A stretch of DNA of 36,377 bases from an uncultured Clostridia bacterium. Lineage in GTDB: Bacteria > Bacillota > Clostridia > TANB77 > CAG-508. The stretch's first letter is position 1. The number at the start of each line of letters is the position of its first letter. The stretch spans positions 1 to 36,377 of the forward strand of contig CALXWV010000011.1 in assembly GCA_944392515.1 (NCBI GenBank). Direction: 5' to 3'. The notes beneath the pieces were generated by a model. That model made no database searches. It worked only from the letters and a program-made list of their open reading frames with translations, and had not been told where the DNA came from. Below, piece after piece: positions 26,492-34,668 of the stretch. The translations under genes were made by a program, and so were the position numbers.

Positions 26492-27784
26492 CTATTCAAT
26501 AATCTCGTATGCTGTTTGGGCAGTTTTTCCATCTCCTGTACCCAATCTAGCGTTAGAATTTATTGTAACTACAGGAAATAATGGTAGACTGTCACTGCTA
26601 CTAAGTGAGCCCGAATCTAACATATAACCTATTCTCGTCCCCACCTCTCCATTATATATTGTTGTAATAATAAAATGACAGTAATCATAGAATGTATCTA
26701 CAGATCGTGAGCTCATCCAATATAATGTACTAGTTCCATTTGGAAGAAATATATCATAGTAATTTATTCCATTTTCTAATTTTTTAAATGCCGTTTGTAA
26801 AAATGCATTACTTGCATACCAAAATGTCTGATATGGCTGTATACTTGTATTGGCCATAATATACCCAGTTGAATTTGTTGCTCCTTTATCATTTCGCCCT
26901 ATTAGTCCATTTTGTTCACTTAATCCAAGACCACTTTCCTTTTTATTTCCATTTATTACACTAAGTTTTTCTTCTGTATAAATACTTGGATAATTTTTCC
27001 AGTTTGGGTATGCATTTCCTGTTTGATTTCCATATTTTGTTCCATTATATACATTATTATTTGCTTCTTCTAATGCTGCTTCAGTCATCTTTGCTCTTAG
27101 ATCTTCTACTTTTATACTTCTTGCTTCTATGTTTTTACTGCTATCACCATATAGATTACTACATGCTTCATCTAGTAATTGTACCCCATTATTATATCCT
27201 TGAGCTTCTCCTAAGTACACTGTTCCCTTTGTTGGTTCTGTTGGAACCATTTCTACTTTTCCATTTTCTTCATCAATTGATAATATTCTCCACTTCTCAA
27301 TCTTGTAATTTGCATCTGAACTGTTTAATATTACATCATCAGTTTTAGGTGTTTTTACTGTTGAACAATATTCAGCTTGCCATGTATATGTCCCACTTGG
27401 CACATATTCTATATAATCTCCTATTTGGCACATACCTAATGTTCTATAAGTTCCGGTTATTTTCTTTCCATCTACATATGCTGTTTTTCCATATATTATA
27501 TCTTCGGGAGTTGCAGTTGCATCTGATGTATCTAATATGTGCAATGTTCCTGTTACACCTGCTAAAGTTATTCCTTCCTTTATATACTCTGGTAATAGAT
27601 TTCCATTACTCGAACTACCATTTGAAGAATTATATTTTTTATTTGCTAAATTTACTCTTATAGCGTTCATCCCTAATACTAATCCAATTATTACTATTAT
27701 CGTAATTATTGATATTAGTATAATTAACTTTTGTTTCTTAGTTATAGTTTTCATTTTATACTTTATCCTTTCTAAATTATTCAT
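26492..27784 (-). CDS. membrane-anchored surface protein with fibre-like motifs and possible variable domain
   Basis: 430 residues. A single membrane anchor (about 19-39) follows a basic N-terminus, then a Ser/Asn/Gly linker (50-62). Two short motifs, I-K-E-G-I-T-L-A-G-V-T-G-T (68-80) and D-I-I-Y-G-K-T-A-Y-V-D-G-K-K-I-T-G-T (95-112), resemble segments common in phage tail fibres. The C-terminal part (about 344-413), with Y-W-M-S-S-R, N-G-E-V-G-T-R and F-P-V-V-T-I-N-S-N, resembles a repeated clostridial surface-domain type whose YW-x-x-SR to PVV stretch varies strongly between proteins. Parts of it (around 26600-26720) use G/C-rich codons such as CGA, GGG and ACG, unlike the neighbours. M11 (27754), with AAAGGA 11 bases upstream, is an alternative start. 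It has its own promoter and terminator. Function unknown; adhesion or receptor binding is inferred. Confidence 0.75.
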   Translation of the reverse strand: MNNLERIKYKMKTITKKQKLIILISIITIIVIIGLVLGMNAIRVNLANKKYNSSNGSSSNGNLLPEYIKEGITLAGVTGTLHILDTSDATATPEDIIYGKTAYVDGKKITGTYRTLGMCQIGDYIEYVPSGTYTWQAEYCSTVKTPKTDDVILNSSDANYKIEKWRILSIDEENGKVEMVPTEPTKGTVYLGEAQGYNNGVQLLDEACSNLYGDSSKNIEARSIKVEDLRAKMTEAALEEANNNVYNGTKYGNQTGNAYPNWKNYPSIYTEEKLSVINGNKKESGLGLSEQNGLIGRNDKGATNSTGYIMANTSIQPYQTFWYASNAFLQTAFKKLENGINYYDIFLPNGTSTLYWMSSRSVDTFYDYCHFIITTIYNGEVGTRIGYMLDSGSLSSSDSLPLFPVVTINSNARLGTGDGKTAQTAYEIIE

Positions 27785-27868
27785 TCTTGTAGCATTTTTC
27801 CTTCTTCATTATTTTCCTGACATCATAGATATTTGAATCATTTATAATTAATAATTATTGTTCCTTTT

Positions 27869-28200
27869 TTATTTTATTCTATTCGCTTCTTCTTTTTTCA
27901 AATCTATTATATCTATTTCTATTTTATCTGTCAATACGAGGTCTTTATTATTTTCTTCTCGGTATGTTTCAAGTAAATGTAGGCAATTTTTTTTATTCTT
28001 TTTTCTAATCCTCTAATGTCAAATGTTTCAACACGTTTTATATTTTTTGCTTACTTTATAAAACATAGTTTATTGTTTTAAAAAACTACATCTCATTTCT
28101 GTAAAATCTCTTAATTCATTATTTCTTTTATCTAATCTATGACACTTGTATCTACTGGTATTACTGCTTCTAACTCATCTATTTTAAATCTTTCATAAAA
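27869..28200 (-). pseudogene. possible decayed gene between cpsB and the surface-protein gene
   Basis: The 463-base gap between genes holds four successive open stretches on the minus strand, each in a different frame from the one before it. At 28200-28132 it reads FYERFKIDELEAVIPVDT; at 28144-28070 HRLDKRNNELRDFTEM, ending at TAA; from 28035 RVETFDIRGLEKRIKK; and at 27982-27869 ETYREENNKDLVLTDK, ending at TAA. Frames this long are uncommon in DNA so rich in stop codons, so a frameshifted gene relic is plausible, but picking frames inflates the impression. No family was recognised. The consensus promoter at 27906-27934 lies inside the last fragment. Confidence 0.3.
27906..27934 (-). promoter_or_regulatory. 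perfect consensus sigma-A promoter
   Basis: Minus strand: TTGACA (27934-27929), 17 bases, TATAAT (27911-27906), matching both hexamers exactly at optimal spacing. Transcription should begin near 27899, giving a leader of about 115-145 bases before the surface-protein gene, depending on its start codon. Expression is expected to be strong and, unless an unseen operator acts, constitutive. Confidence 0.85.
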
Positions 28201-28219
28201 TATTTGCAAAAAGTAGAAG

Positions 28220-28243
28220 AAAAAAGACAGTATTCTTACCGCC
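28220..28243 (-). terminator. intrinsic terminator after cpsB
   Basis: Minus strand: GGCGGTA-AGAA-TACTGTC (28243-28226), a 7-bp stem with two G-U pairs and an AGAA tetraloop, followed directly by TTTTTTC. It lies 4 bases after the cpsB stop codon and has a relatively G/C-rich stem for this window, so it likely ends the dockerin-cohesin-cpsCDB transcript. Confidence 0.8.
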
Positions 28244-28247
28244 TTCT

Positions 28248-29003
28248 TTATCTTCTTTTTCCCTTAATCCTCTTTGGCATTTCAATTTCAAATTCTTCAT
28301 TATTTAATATACATCTTGGATTAAGTTCACTTAATTCATATAATTTATCTCTTCCTATTCTTTTTCTAAACTCTTTTTTAATTTCATCCATTCTAGTATA
28401 TATACTACCAGCTCTATGGTTATCTGTACCTAAAAAATGAACAGCATTTGCATCTAAAAGTTTATATAATGTTTCTTTAGCTGTATTACCATATCTTCCA
28501 ATGATACTTGCATAATTACATTGAAGTAGAGCACCTGCTTCTATCCAATCGATTGCAATACCAGGATCATCTTGAATTAATTCATATCTTTCTGGATGAG
28601 CTATTACTGGTATTAAATTCATTTTTGTCAACTTTAAGATTACTTCATCTGTGTACATTACCTTTGCTCTTAATGGTAATTCAAATAGTACATATCTACT
28701 TTCACCTAATGTAGGTACAACTCCTTCTTTTATTAAATCTGGTAAATCATTAGATATATATCCTTCTGCACCAATATGAATATTAATATTTAGCCCTTCA
28801 TCATTAACTTTTTGCATTATAGCATCTATTATATATTTTCTGTCAGTCTTATTAAACTCATATTCACCTTCAATATAATGAGATGTAGCAAAAATATCAG
28901 TAAAGCCTGCATCGCAGGCTTCATTAAGTATTCTAAAGGTTTCTACAATATCTTTTGCTCCATCATCTACACTTGGTAATATGTGTGAATGAGTATCTAT
29001 CAT
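28248..29003 (-). CDS. cpsB: PHP-domain protein tyrosine phosphatase (CpsB/CapC/YwqE)
   Basis: 251 residues, the normal size. PHP metal-binding motifs are intact: D-T-H-S-H-I-L-P-S-V-D-D-G-A-K-D at the N-terminus, F-A-T-S-H-Y near 40, AHPERY (about 136-141) and G-T-D-N-H-R near the C-terminal third. This manganese-dependent phosphatase removes phosphate from the tyrosine cluster of CpsD, cycling the kinase that controls capsule or exopolysaccharide export. AAAGGA precedes the ATG by about 10 bases, and cpsD ends 26 bases upstream. It is the last gene of its transcript, with the terminator right after it. Confidence 0.94.
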   Translation of the reverse strand: MIDTHSHILPSVDDGAKDIVETFRILNEACDAGFTDIFATSHYIEGEYEFNKTDRKYIIDAIMQKVNDEGLNINIHIGAEGYISNDLPDLIKEGVVPTLGESRYVLFELPLRAKVMYTDEVILKLTKMNLIPVIAHPERYELIQDDPGIAIDWIEAGALLQCNYASIIGRYGNTAKETLYKLLDANAVHFLGTDNHRAGSIYTRMDEIKKEFRKRIGRDKLYELSELNPRCILNNEEFEIEMPKRIKGKRR

Positions 29004-29029
29004 AAATAGCTTTTCCTTTCAAAATCTTT

Positions 29030-30022
29030 TTAATCTTTATATTTTTTTATACTATCTAATATTTCTTTTGCTTTATCTGATGGTACTTCAACTTTAGATT
29101 TAAATTTTGTACTCCTTATTTCATCTTGTATTTGTCTTTGAGTATCTTTAATCTTCTCATTTATATATTCATCAACCTTAGTATCTTGTTTTTTTATGCC
29201 ATGAATCTCTTCTTTGCTATTTTTTTCAAATACATTCTTTATTTTTTCATCATTTTCAGAATCGTTATCTTCATAATTTCTATTTGTTTTTCTTACTCTT
29301 CTTTCTGTTTGTAATGAAGGCGTATTCGATGTACTAGCATAGTAATATTTTTCTTCATATTTTTTATTAGATATTTCAACTCTATTTAATACTACTCCTG
29401 CTATATTTCCACCAACTCTTTTTATACGCTTCTTAGCTTCTTTTAAGTCATCTATTTTTGTATATTTATAACTTGTAACTAAAATTGTACTATCTACTAA
29501 TCTAGAAATAATTGTAGAATCAGTTACTAATAAACAAGGAGCACCATCAAAAATTACAACATCAAAATTCTTAGTAACCTCATCAATAAGTTCAATAATC
29601 TTATCTGACATTAATAGTTCTGATGGATTAGGTGGTATATTTCCAGAAGGTAACAAATATAAATTTTCTACTTCTGTTTGTTTTACACAATTCATACCAT
29701 CTATTTTTTGTCTTCTACCTAAATCATTTATTTCAGATAAATAGTTAGAAAGACCAGGCACATTATTCATTTGAAATATTTTATGTTGTCTTGGTTTTCT
29801 CATATCTGCATCAATAATTAATGTTTTGCTTCCTGATTGTGCAAATGCAGTTGCTAAATTAGCAGAAATCCAGCTTTTACCTTCAGCTTGTACAGTACTA
29901 GTAGTAAGTATTGTTTGGCAATCTGATGCTTTATTCATAAATTGAATATTAGTTCTTAAAGCTCTAAAAACTTCTGATATAGGAGACTTAGGATCTGATT
30001 GAGTTATTATTTCTTTTCTCAT
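29030..30022 (-). CDS. cpsD: bacterial tyrosine kinase of polysaccharide export (CpsD/CapB) with C-terminal extension
   Basis: 330 residues, about 100 longer than usual. The P-loop kinase domain has S-E-V-F-R-A-L-R-T-N near 16-25, Walker A TVQAEGKSW (43-51) and Walker A' LIIDADMRKP (68-77). Walker B reads VVIFDGAP (155-162), where the family normally has D-T-P-P. An autophosphorylation cluster Y222, Y226, Y227, Y228 follows the kinase fold. After it, residues 230-330 are charged and rich in Lys, Glu and Asp, possibly helical, which is not typical of the family. Its ATG overlaps the cpsC stop (TAATG), showing tight coupling to its membrane activator. It probably acts at the membrane to control chain length or export. 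Confidence 0.92.
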   Translation of the reverse strand: MRKEIITQSDPKSPISEVFRALRTNIQFMNKASDCQTILTTSTVQAEGKSWISANLATAFAQSGSKTLIIDADMRKPRQHKIFQMNNVPGLSNYLSEINDLGRRQKIDGMNCVKQTEVENLYLLPSGNIPPNPSELLMSDKIIELIDEVTKNFDVVIFDGAPCLLVTDSTIISRLVDSTILVTSYKYTKIDDLKEAKKRIKRVGGNIAGVVLNRVEISNKKYEEKYYYASTSNTPSLQTERRVRKTNRNYEDNDSENDEKIKNVFEKNSKEEIHGIKKQDTKVDEYINEKIKDTQRQIQDEIRSTKFKSKVEVPSDKAKEILDSIKKYKD

Positions 30023-30720
30023 TATTTTTTCCTCCCTCTGCCAAATTCATAAATTGGTATTTCAGCAATAACATTTATACCAATTGCTTTTTCAATATCA
30101 CTACTACTTTTTACTGTGTTATCTAAAAGATTAGCTAAAACAACATATATTACAGACAAAACAATACCTCCAGCTAAAAATAATAATATATCTTTAACAT
30201 GATTTATATTACTTGGTTCTGTTGGAACTTTTGCATCATCTAAAGGTTTAATATTTTGCATATCATATAGTTCTGCTACTCTATCTGTAAATACTTTTCT
30301 TATTTCATTAGCAATTTTAGCTGCAAGACTTGGATCATCATTTTCAACAGATATTTGAATAATCTGTGTGTTTGTAGCAGATGCTACTGTTATTTGGCTT
30401 TTTAATGCTTCAGCAGAAATATTTAAGCCTAAGTTAGAAATAACTGTACTTACAACTGAATCGCTTGTAGCTATTCCTCTATAAGTAGATAAAAGCGAAT
30501 TATTTAATGTGACTTCACTTTGAGTAACTGCAGTTTGTCCTTCTTCAGTTTCAGTATTACTTGTAAGTATTGCTGTTGAAGTTGCAGTGTACATAGGATT
30601 TACAAAATATGTAGTATAAACATATCCTAGAGCAATACAAACAAGTAAAATAATTAGAATTGCTATTTTTCTTTCTAAAAACATGTGTATTACGTTTTTT
30701 AAATCAATCTCTTCTTCCAT
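30022..30720 (-). CDS. cpsC: Wzz/CpsC-type polysaccharide co-polymerase and kinase activator
   Basis: 232 residues with membrane helices at about 19-40 and 177-199 flanking an outer region, the Wzz layout. N-terminal I-D-L-K-N-V-I-H-M-F-L-E-R and the P-x2-P-x-x-P-like segment before the second helix (A-K-V-P-T-E-P-S-N) are family marks. The cytoplasmic tail ends G-R-G-R-K-K, which should contact and activate CpsD, as in split Gram-positive tyrosine kinases. The stop codon overlaps the cpsD start. The cohesin gene ends 28 bases upstream. Role: setting polymer length and switching the kinase. Confidence 0.93.
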   Translation of the reverse strand: MEEEIDLKNVIHMFLERKIAILIILLVCIALGYVYTTYFVNPMYTATSTAILTSNTETEEGQTAVTQSEVTLNNSLLSTYRGIATSDSVVSTVISNLGLNISAEALKSQITVASATNTQIIQISVENDDPSLAAKIANEIRKVFTDRVAELYDMQNIKPLDDAKVPTEPSNINHVKDILLFLAGGIVLSVIYVVLANLLDNTVKSSSDIEKAIGINVIAEIPIYEFGRGRKK

Positions 30721-30748
30721 TCTTAGTTAACCCCTTTTGCTTTTTTAC

Positions 30749-31588
30749 TTAATCATAAAATTTTTTATATCTAATAAATGCAATAATTGAAACAATAATT
30801 ATTATAGCTATAACTCCAACTATTGTATAATTAAATCCTGTTTGTGGTATAGGATCTTTTGCAACTGTTAGATCATCTACTTTTTCTATAGTATTTCCTT
30901 TAATTTCATTTTTTGTTCCACTTTGTTCATTGTTGTTTTTATCATCGTTTTGATTGTTACTTTGATTATTGTTTACATTTTCATCTTGTTTGTTATCTTC
31001 ATCTTCTGTAGGTTCATTATTTACATTGTTGTTATTGCCTTCATTTTCATCTTCTCCAGGCTTTTGTGTGTTATCTTCTTCATTGTTATTAACTTTTACT
31101 GTAACTTTAGCAGTCAAATTCATATTTTCAATATTTACATTTTCATTATCTTCAGAATCTGTTCCATTAGTTAATGCAAAAGAAGTTACTTTAATATCTG
31201 TACTAAAAGAAGCTTTGCTATCTTTAATAGTTAATGTGATTTTTGCTATATCTGTATTATCTTTAACACTAGCTGTATCTAATAAAATTTTTCCTGATTG
31301 ATTAATGCTTGCAGACCAACCATTTAGTCCTTCAATACTTACATTACTAAATATTGTTTTATCATATTCTAAGTTTCCTTCTGCTGCCATTGGCCATGTT
31401 GTTTCTACATTATTAAAATCTTTTAGACTTAAAGTAACATACACTTTTTGATCTGTAATAGCTTTAGATGCATCAGGCGTTATCTTTACTGTTAAAGAAC
31501 CATTAGCCGCTTTAACTGCTGAAGCTATTGAAATAATTAACATTAATATAATTGTGCTTACAATAAATTTTAAATTTACTTTTTTCAT
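30749..31588 (-). CDS. membrane-anchored cohesin-domain surface protein
   Basis: 279 residues. A signal peptide (1-27, cleavage likely after A-V-K-A) is followed by a cohesin-like domain (about 30-166): V-Y-V-T-L-S-L-K-D-F near 49-58, N-L-E-Y-D at 72-76 and a final strand near K-V-T-V-K. A long Asn/Asp/Glu-rich spacer (167-244), a sortase-like I-P-Q-T-G (247-251), a hydrophobic helix (253-272) and a basic tail R-Y-K-K follow. The protein is thus held at the cell surface with its cohesin displayed on a flexible stalk. AAAGGAG lies 7 bases before the ATG. The upstream gene, 12 bases away, encodes a dockerin, its obvious partner, and cpsC follows. Binding is inferred from family knowledge. Confidence 0.85.
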   Translation of the reverse strand: MKKVNLKFIVSTIILMLIISIASAVKAANGSLTVKITPDASKAITDQKVYVTLSLKDFNNVETTWPMAAEGNLEYDKTIFSNVSIEGLNGWSASINQSGKILLDTASVKDNTDIAKITLTIKDSKASFSTDIKVTSFALTNGTDSEDNENVNIENMNLTAKVTVKVNNNEEDNTQKPGEDENEGNNNNVNNEPTEDEDNKQDENVNNNQSNNQNDDKNNNEQSGTKNEIKGNTIEKVDDLTVAKDPIPQTGFNYTIVGVIAIIIIVSIIAFIRYKKFYD

Positions 31589-31600
31589 CTGCTTTCTCCT

Positions 31601-34264
31601 TTAGTTTAATATTATTTTCCTCATTCCAACTAAATCTTTTATATCTAAGTTATCATCTTGATTCGTATCTGCTGCCATCTCTTCAATAGTATCATATTTT
31701 GTATAATCTAACAAGCATTTTCTAAGACTTACTAAATCTCTTATTCCACAATTACCATCCTTGTCTACATCTCCACTTACTATTAAGGTATATTCTTTGT
31801 TATCATATTTCAAAATATCCCCAGTTGAAATTATGTCTTTACTTAAATCTAATTCTTCTCCATTATGTAAAATTGTATAATTATTCAAATTAAGCTCATC
31901 TTTTAATGTATTTGCTAAGGTATTATTTGAAATATTACTAATATATCCATCTTCTATTGTGTAATCCTTATTAATATTTGCAATAGTAACTTCTACTGAA
32001 AATTGTACTCCTTTAATATCTAATTCAAATGTAAACTTACCATTTTCGTAAAATGTATGTTTATTGCTTCCTTCATTATTAGTAATCTTAGTACTATCTC
32101 CAGTAATTAATGTTACAGTAATATTTTCATTTGTAGGTTCATAAATATCTCTATCAAATTCAACTTGTATCTTTCCTTTTTCTTCTGCTACAAAATCATT
32201 TATTTTACTGTCTATAATACTATTTACAATGTTAGTTATATATATAATTCTATTTTTATTTAATACGTTTTCATAAACATTATCTGTAGTTATGCTGTTA
32301 TTATATAAATCTCTTATTTTAATAATTATATTCTCTAAAGATCCTATATCCAAATCCAAATTGTTATTGTATTTGTCTATTGTGTTATTTAAATCATTTT
32401 TTACTGTATCTAATTCAATACTATCTTCAGTAATATAATAAGAATAAATTTCTTTATATTTATCTGCTATATTATCTAATTTTTCTATCAATTCTAATAA
32501 TATGTTTTCCTCAATGCTTATGCTATTATTGTTATATTCATTTACTATTGTGCTGATAAAATTATATAAACATTCATAGCTATATGATACACTATCTTGA
32601 GATACTGTGTCAACATTTTCACTTAATTTGCTAATAGCATTTTTAAGCTCAGTATATGATGCATTAATTGTACTATTTTCTAACAAATTATTATATTCCT
32701 CTTCATTCATAATCTCATCAATAGATGAAGTTGTATCTTGTACCCAATGGTTATTTCTATATTTAATATCAAAGTTATCATAATATGCTTTTATTTCATC
32801 ATAATCATTTGAATTTAATATTTCTTCATTTGATATTTCTTCTATTTCTGAGTCTGATAGGTTATAAAAGCTTGAATTAGTATCTATTCCAAATTCATCA
32901 AGTTTTGTAATATCATTATAACTTTTATCTGAAATATATGTCATAGTATTTTCGTTATTATAATAAATATTGTCGTCTGAATTTAATAATGATTTATATG
33001 TTTCTATAGGAACTGTAGGATATTTATAGTATAATGCTCTACTATTATATAATCTATTATTTCTATATGTTAATCCATTTTCTTCATTTACAATTTGCCA
33101 TATAACTAAATCTGCTGGTTGCCATTTATCATCTCTTGATTCAAATCCCCAACCTTTTCCTTGATTAATTACAATGTTATTTTCTACTTTTGTATCACTA
33201 AAATGAATATTATCATATGTATAATTATTATGGCAGAAAAATTCAAAAGCGTATGTGCAATTTATAAATATATTATTTTCGCAATAATTATTATAAAACC
33301 CGTCTGATACACTATTACCTTGACAAGTATATCCTGCATCATAAACATTTCTTATAATACAATTTTGAACCAATGTATTTTTTGATTGATGCCAAAATTC
33401 AATACCATTTCCATATCTTCCTCCATTAGACGTATATGATCCACCTATATTTTGAATTACACAATTCATAATACAGACATTTTCTATAGGATGTTGTTTT
33501 TTAGAAATTCCATGTACTCCTGTATTTTCTATTATAATTCCATCTAATATCATATTTGAAGAAACATTTACAAGTCTATTTTGAAATGTAATTGCTATTT
33601 TTCCAAGTATATCACTAGGATTTGAATCGCATTTTAAATATAAATATCTATCTTCACAATAGAAATCAAAATTATCTTTTAGTAATTCTTTATTTTTCTT
33701 TCTATTTCCATGAATTTCTCCATGCTCATCTATAAAAGATCCTACATTATATTCACCTTTTAGTTCATTTGAAATTCCAATAAAATCCTTTTTGCTTGAC
33801 ATATCTAATTTATATAAACCATCTTCATATATCCAAGCATTTGTATTGCTTAATACTGCTGCTCCACTTATTCTAGGCTTTTCTAAACTTTCGTCTCCAT
33901 AACTTCCAACGTAAAATAAATTATTTTCATTCGCATCAACTTCGAAATTTAGCAATCCATAAAATGTATCTCCTCTTTTTAAAAGTACTTTATCCCCACC
34001 ATAGTATTTTTTACCATTTGCTATTTCAAAAGACATTGGATTATTTATATCTGTACCATCTATTGAAGTTCCGTCTTGCGACACATAATATGTAATACCG
34101 GTTGATGTATTTTGAGCTTTTATGCACTCTGTTTCTCTAATTAATTCTTTTATATCTTTATTTTTTATGATTATCCCTTCATCTTTCATTCCTATTGCAT
34201 ATAACAAAATGAATAAGATTAAAAATATAATCAATATTTTAAGCCATTTTCTTTTAGGTAACAT
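31601..34264 (-). CDS. secreted right-handed beta-helix protein with C-terminal dockerin
   Basis: 887 residues. An N-terminal hydrophobic segment (8-25) acts as signal or anchor. Residues about 55-460 look like a right-handed parallel beta-helix (K-R-G-D-T-F-Y-G-L, then many N-N-I/N-C-I rungs), the fold of polysaccharide lyases and related enzymes. An all-helical region (about 510-695), an Ig-like domain (about 700-765) and a small linker domain (768-830) follow. The type I dockerin (831-887) has two calcium loops with D832-D834-D836-D843 and D866-N868-D870-D877. GGAGG precedes the ATG. It is 12 bases ahead of the cohesin gene, so the protein is likely displayed by that cohesin. Catalytic residues and substrate are not evident; it may trim or bind the locus polysaccharide or a foreign glycan. 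Confidence 0.88.
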   Translation of the reverse strand: MLPKRKWLKILIIFLILFILLYAIGMKDEGIIIKNKDIKELIRETECIKAQNTSTGITYYVSQDGTSIDGTDINNPMSFEIANGKKYYGGDKVLLKRGDTFYGLLNFEVDANENNLFYVGSYGDESLEKPRISGAAVLSNTNAWIYEDGLYKLDMSSKKDFIGISNELKGEYNVGSFIDEHGEIHGNRKKNKELLKDNFDFYCEDRYLYLKCDSNPSDILGKIAITFQNRLVNVSSNMILDGIIIENTGVHGISKKQHPIENVCIMNCVIQNIGGSYTSNGGRYGNGIEFWHQSKNTLVQNCIIRNVYDAGYTCQGNSVSDGFYNNYCENNIFINCTYAFEFFCHNNYTYDNIHFSDTKVENNIVINQGKGWGFESRDDKWQPADLVIWQIVNEENGLTYRNNRLYNSRALYYKYPTVPIETYKSLLNSDDNIYYNNENTMTYISDKSYNDITKLDEFGIDTNSSFYNLSDSEIEEISNEEILNSNDYDEIKAYYDNFDIKYRNNHWVQDTTSSIDEIMNEEEYNNLLENSTINASYTELKNAISKLSENVDTVSQDSVSYSYECLYNFISTIVNEYNNNSISIEENILLELIEKLDNIADKYKEIYSYYITEDSIELDTVKNDLNNTIDKYNNNLDLDIGSLENIIIKIRDLYNNSITTDNVYENVLNKNRIIYITNIVNSIIDSKINDFVAEEKGKIQVEFDRDIYEPTNENITVTLITGDSTKITNNEGSNKHTFYENGKFTFELDIKGVQFSVEVTIANINKDYTIEDGYISNISNNTLANTLKDELNLNNYTILHNGEELDLSKDIISTGDILKYDNKEYTLIVSGDVDKDGNCGIRDLVSLRKCLLDYTKYDTIEEMAADTNQDDNLDIKDLVGMRKIILN

Positions 34265-34407
34265 TTTTCCTCCATTTTTTACATTATTGATTATATTTTA
34301 ACATTTTAATATTTAATTTTGGTTACAAAGCGATTAATTTTTTGTAATATTAAAAAATTTTTATTTATTTAAAAAAAGTAATAATATAAATATAATTTAA
34401 TATGTAT

Positions 34408-34425
34408 ATGCAATTTTCATTGCAT
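34408..34425 (-). repeat. small hairpin with GAAA tetraloop
   Basis: On the minus strand ATGCAAT-GAAA-ATTGCAT gives a 7-bp stem closed by a stable GAAA tetraloop. It lies about 140 bases before the dockerin gene start. A T-rich stretch follows only about 27 bases later, so terminator function is doubtful; it could be a leader RNA structure. Confidence 0.4.
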
Positions 34426-34648
34426 TATATTCTAATTTTTTTATTTTTTTATACCTACTCCAATGCATTCGAAAATTTTCAATAATCCAGTATATTTCTA
34501 ATATTGAAATTTACTTGAAATTATTATGATATATATATATATCAAATACAACTTCCGTTTTTTTTCAATTTTATTTTCTGTATATTAAATTACACTTTTT
34601 TTCATATTCTTTAACATACATAATATCATTAATATATTCCTTTATAAT

Positions 34649-34668
34649 CTCTAATCAAACTCTAATCA
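34649..34668. repeat. tandem 9-base direct repeat with 11-base period
   Basis: On the minus strand TGATTAGAG occurs twice, 34668-34660 and 34657-34649, separated by two bases. An 11-base period, about one helical turn, is typical of response-regulator binding sites. It lies just after the stop of the GT2 gene and about 385 bases before the dockerin gene. Confidence 0.4.

Noticed and set aside
26986-27663. two overlapping-length plus-strand frames (120 and 104 codons)
   Set aside because: Opposite the surface-protein gene, extremely Leu/His/Tyr-rich, with no supporting ribosome site or family motif.
26492-27784. type IV pilin-like protein
   Set aside because: The hydrophobic N-terminal segment lacks the prepilin cleavage motif (Gly-Phe-Thr-Leu-x-Glu type), and no pilus genes are nearby.
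28017-28022. second perfect -35 hexamer (TTGACA on the minus strand)
   Set aside because: No acceptable -10 box at 16-18 bases; the following sequence is a poly-A-type run.
34528-34543. AT-repeat palindrome as a possible replication or attachment site
   Set aside because: No DnaA boxes, integrase gene or flanking repeats accompany it; simple repeats are expected in DNA this AT-rich.
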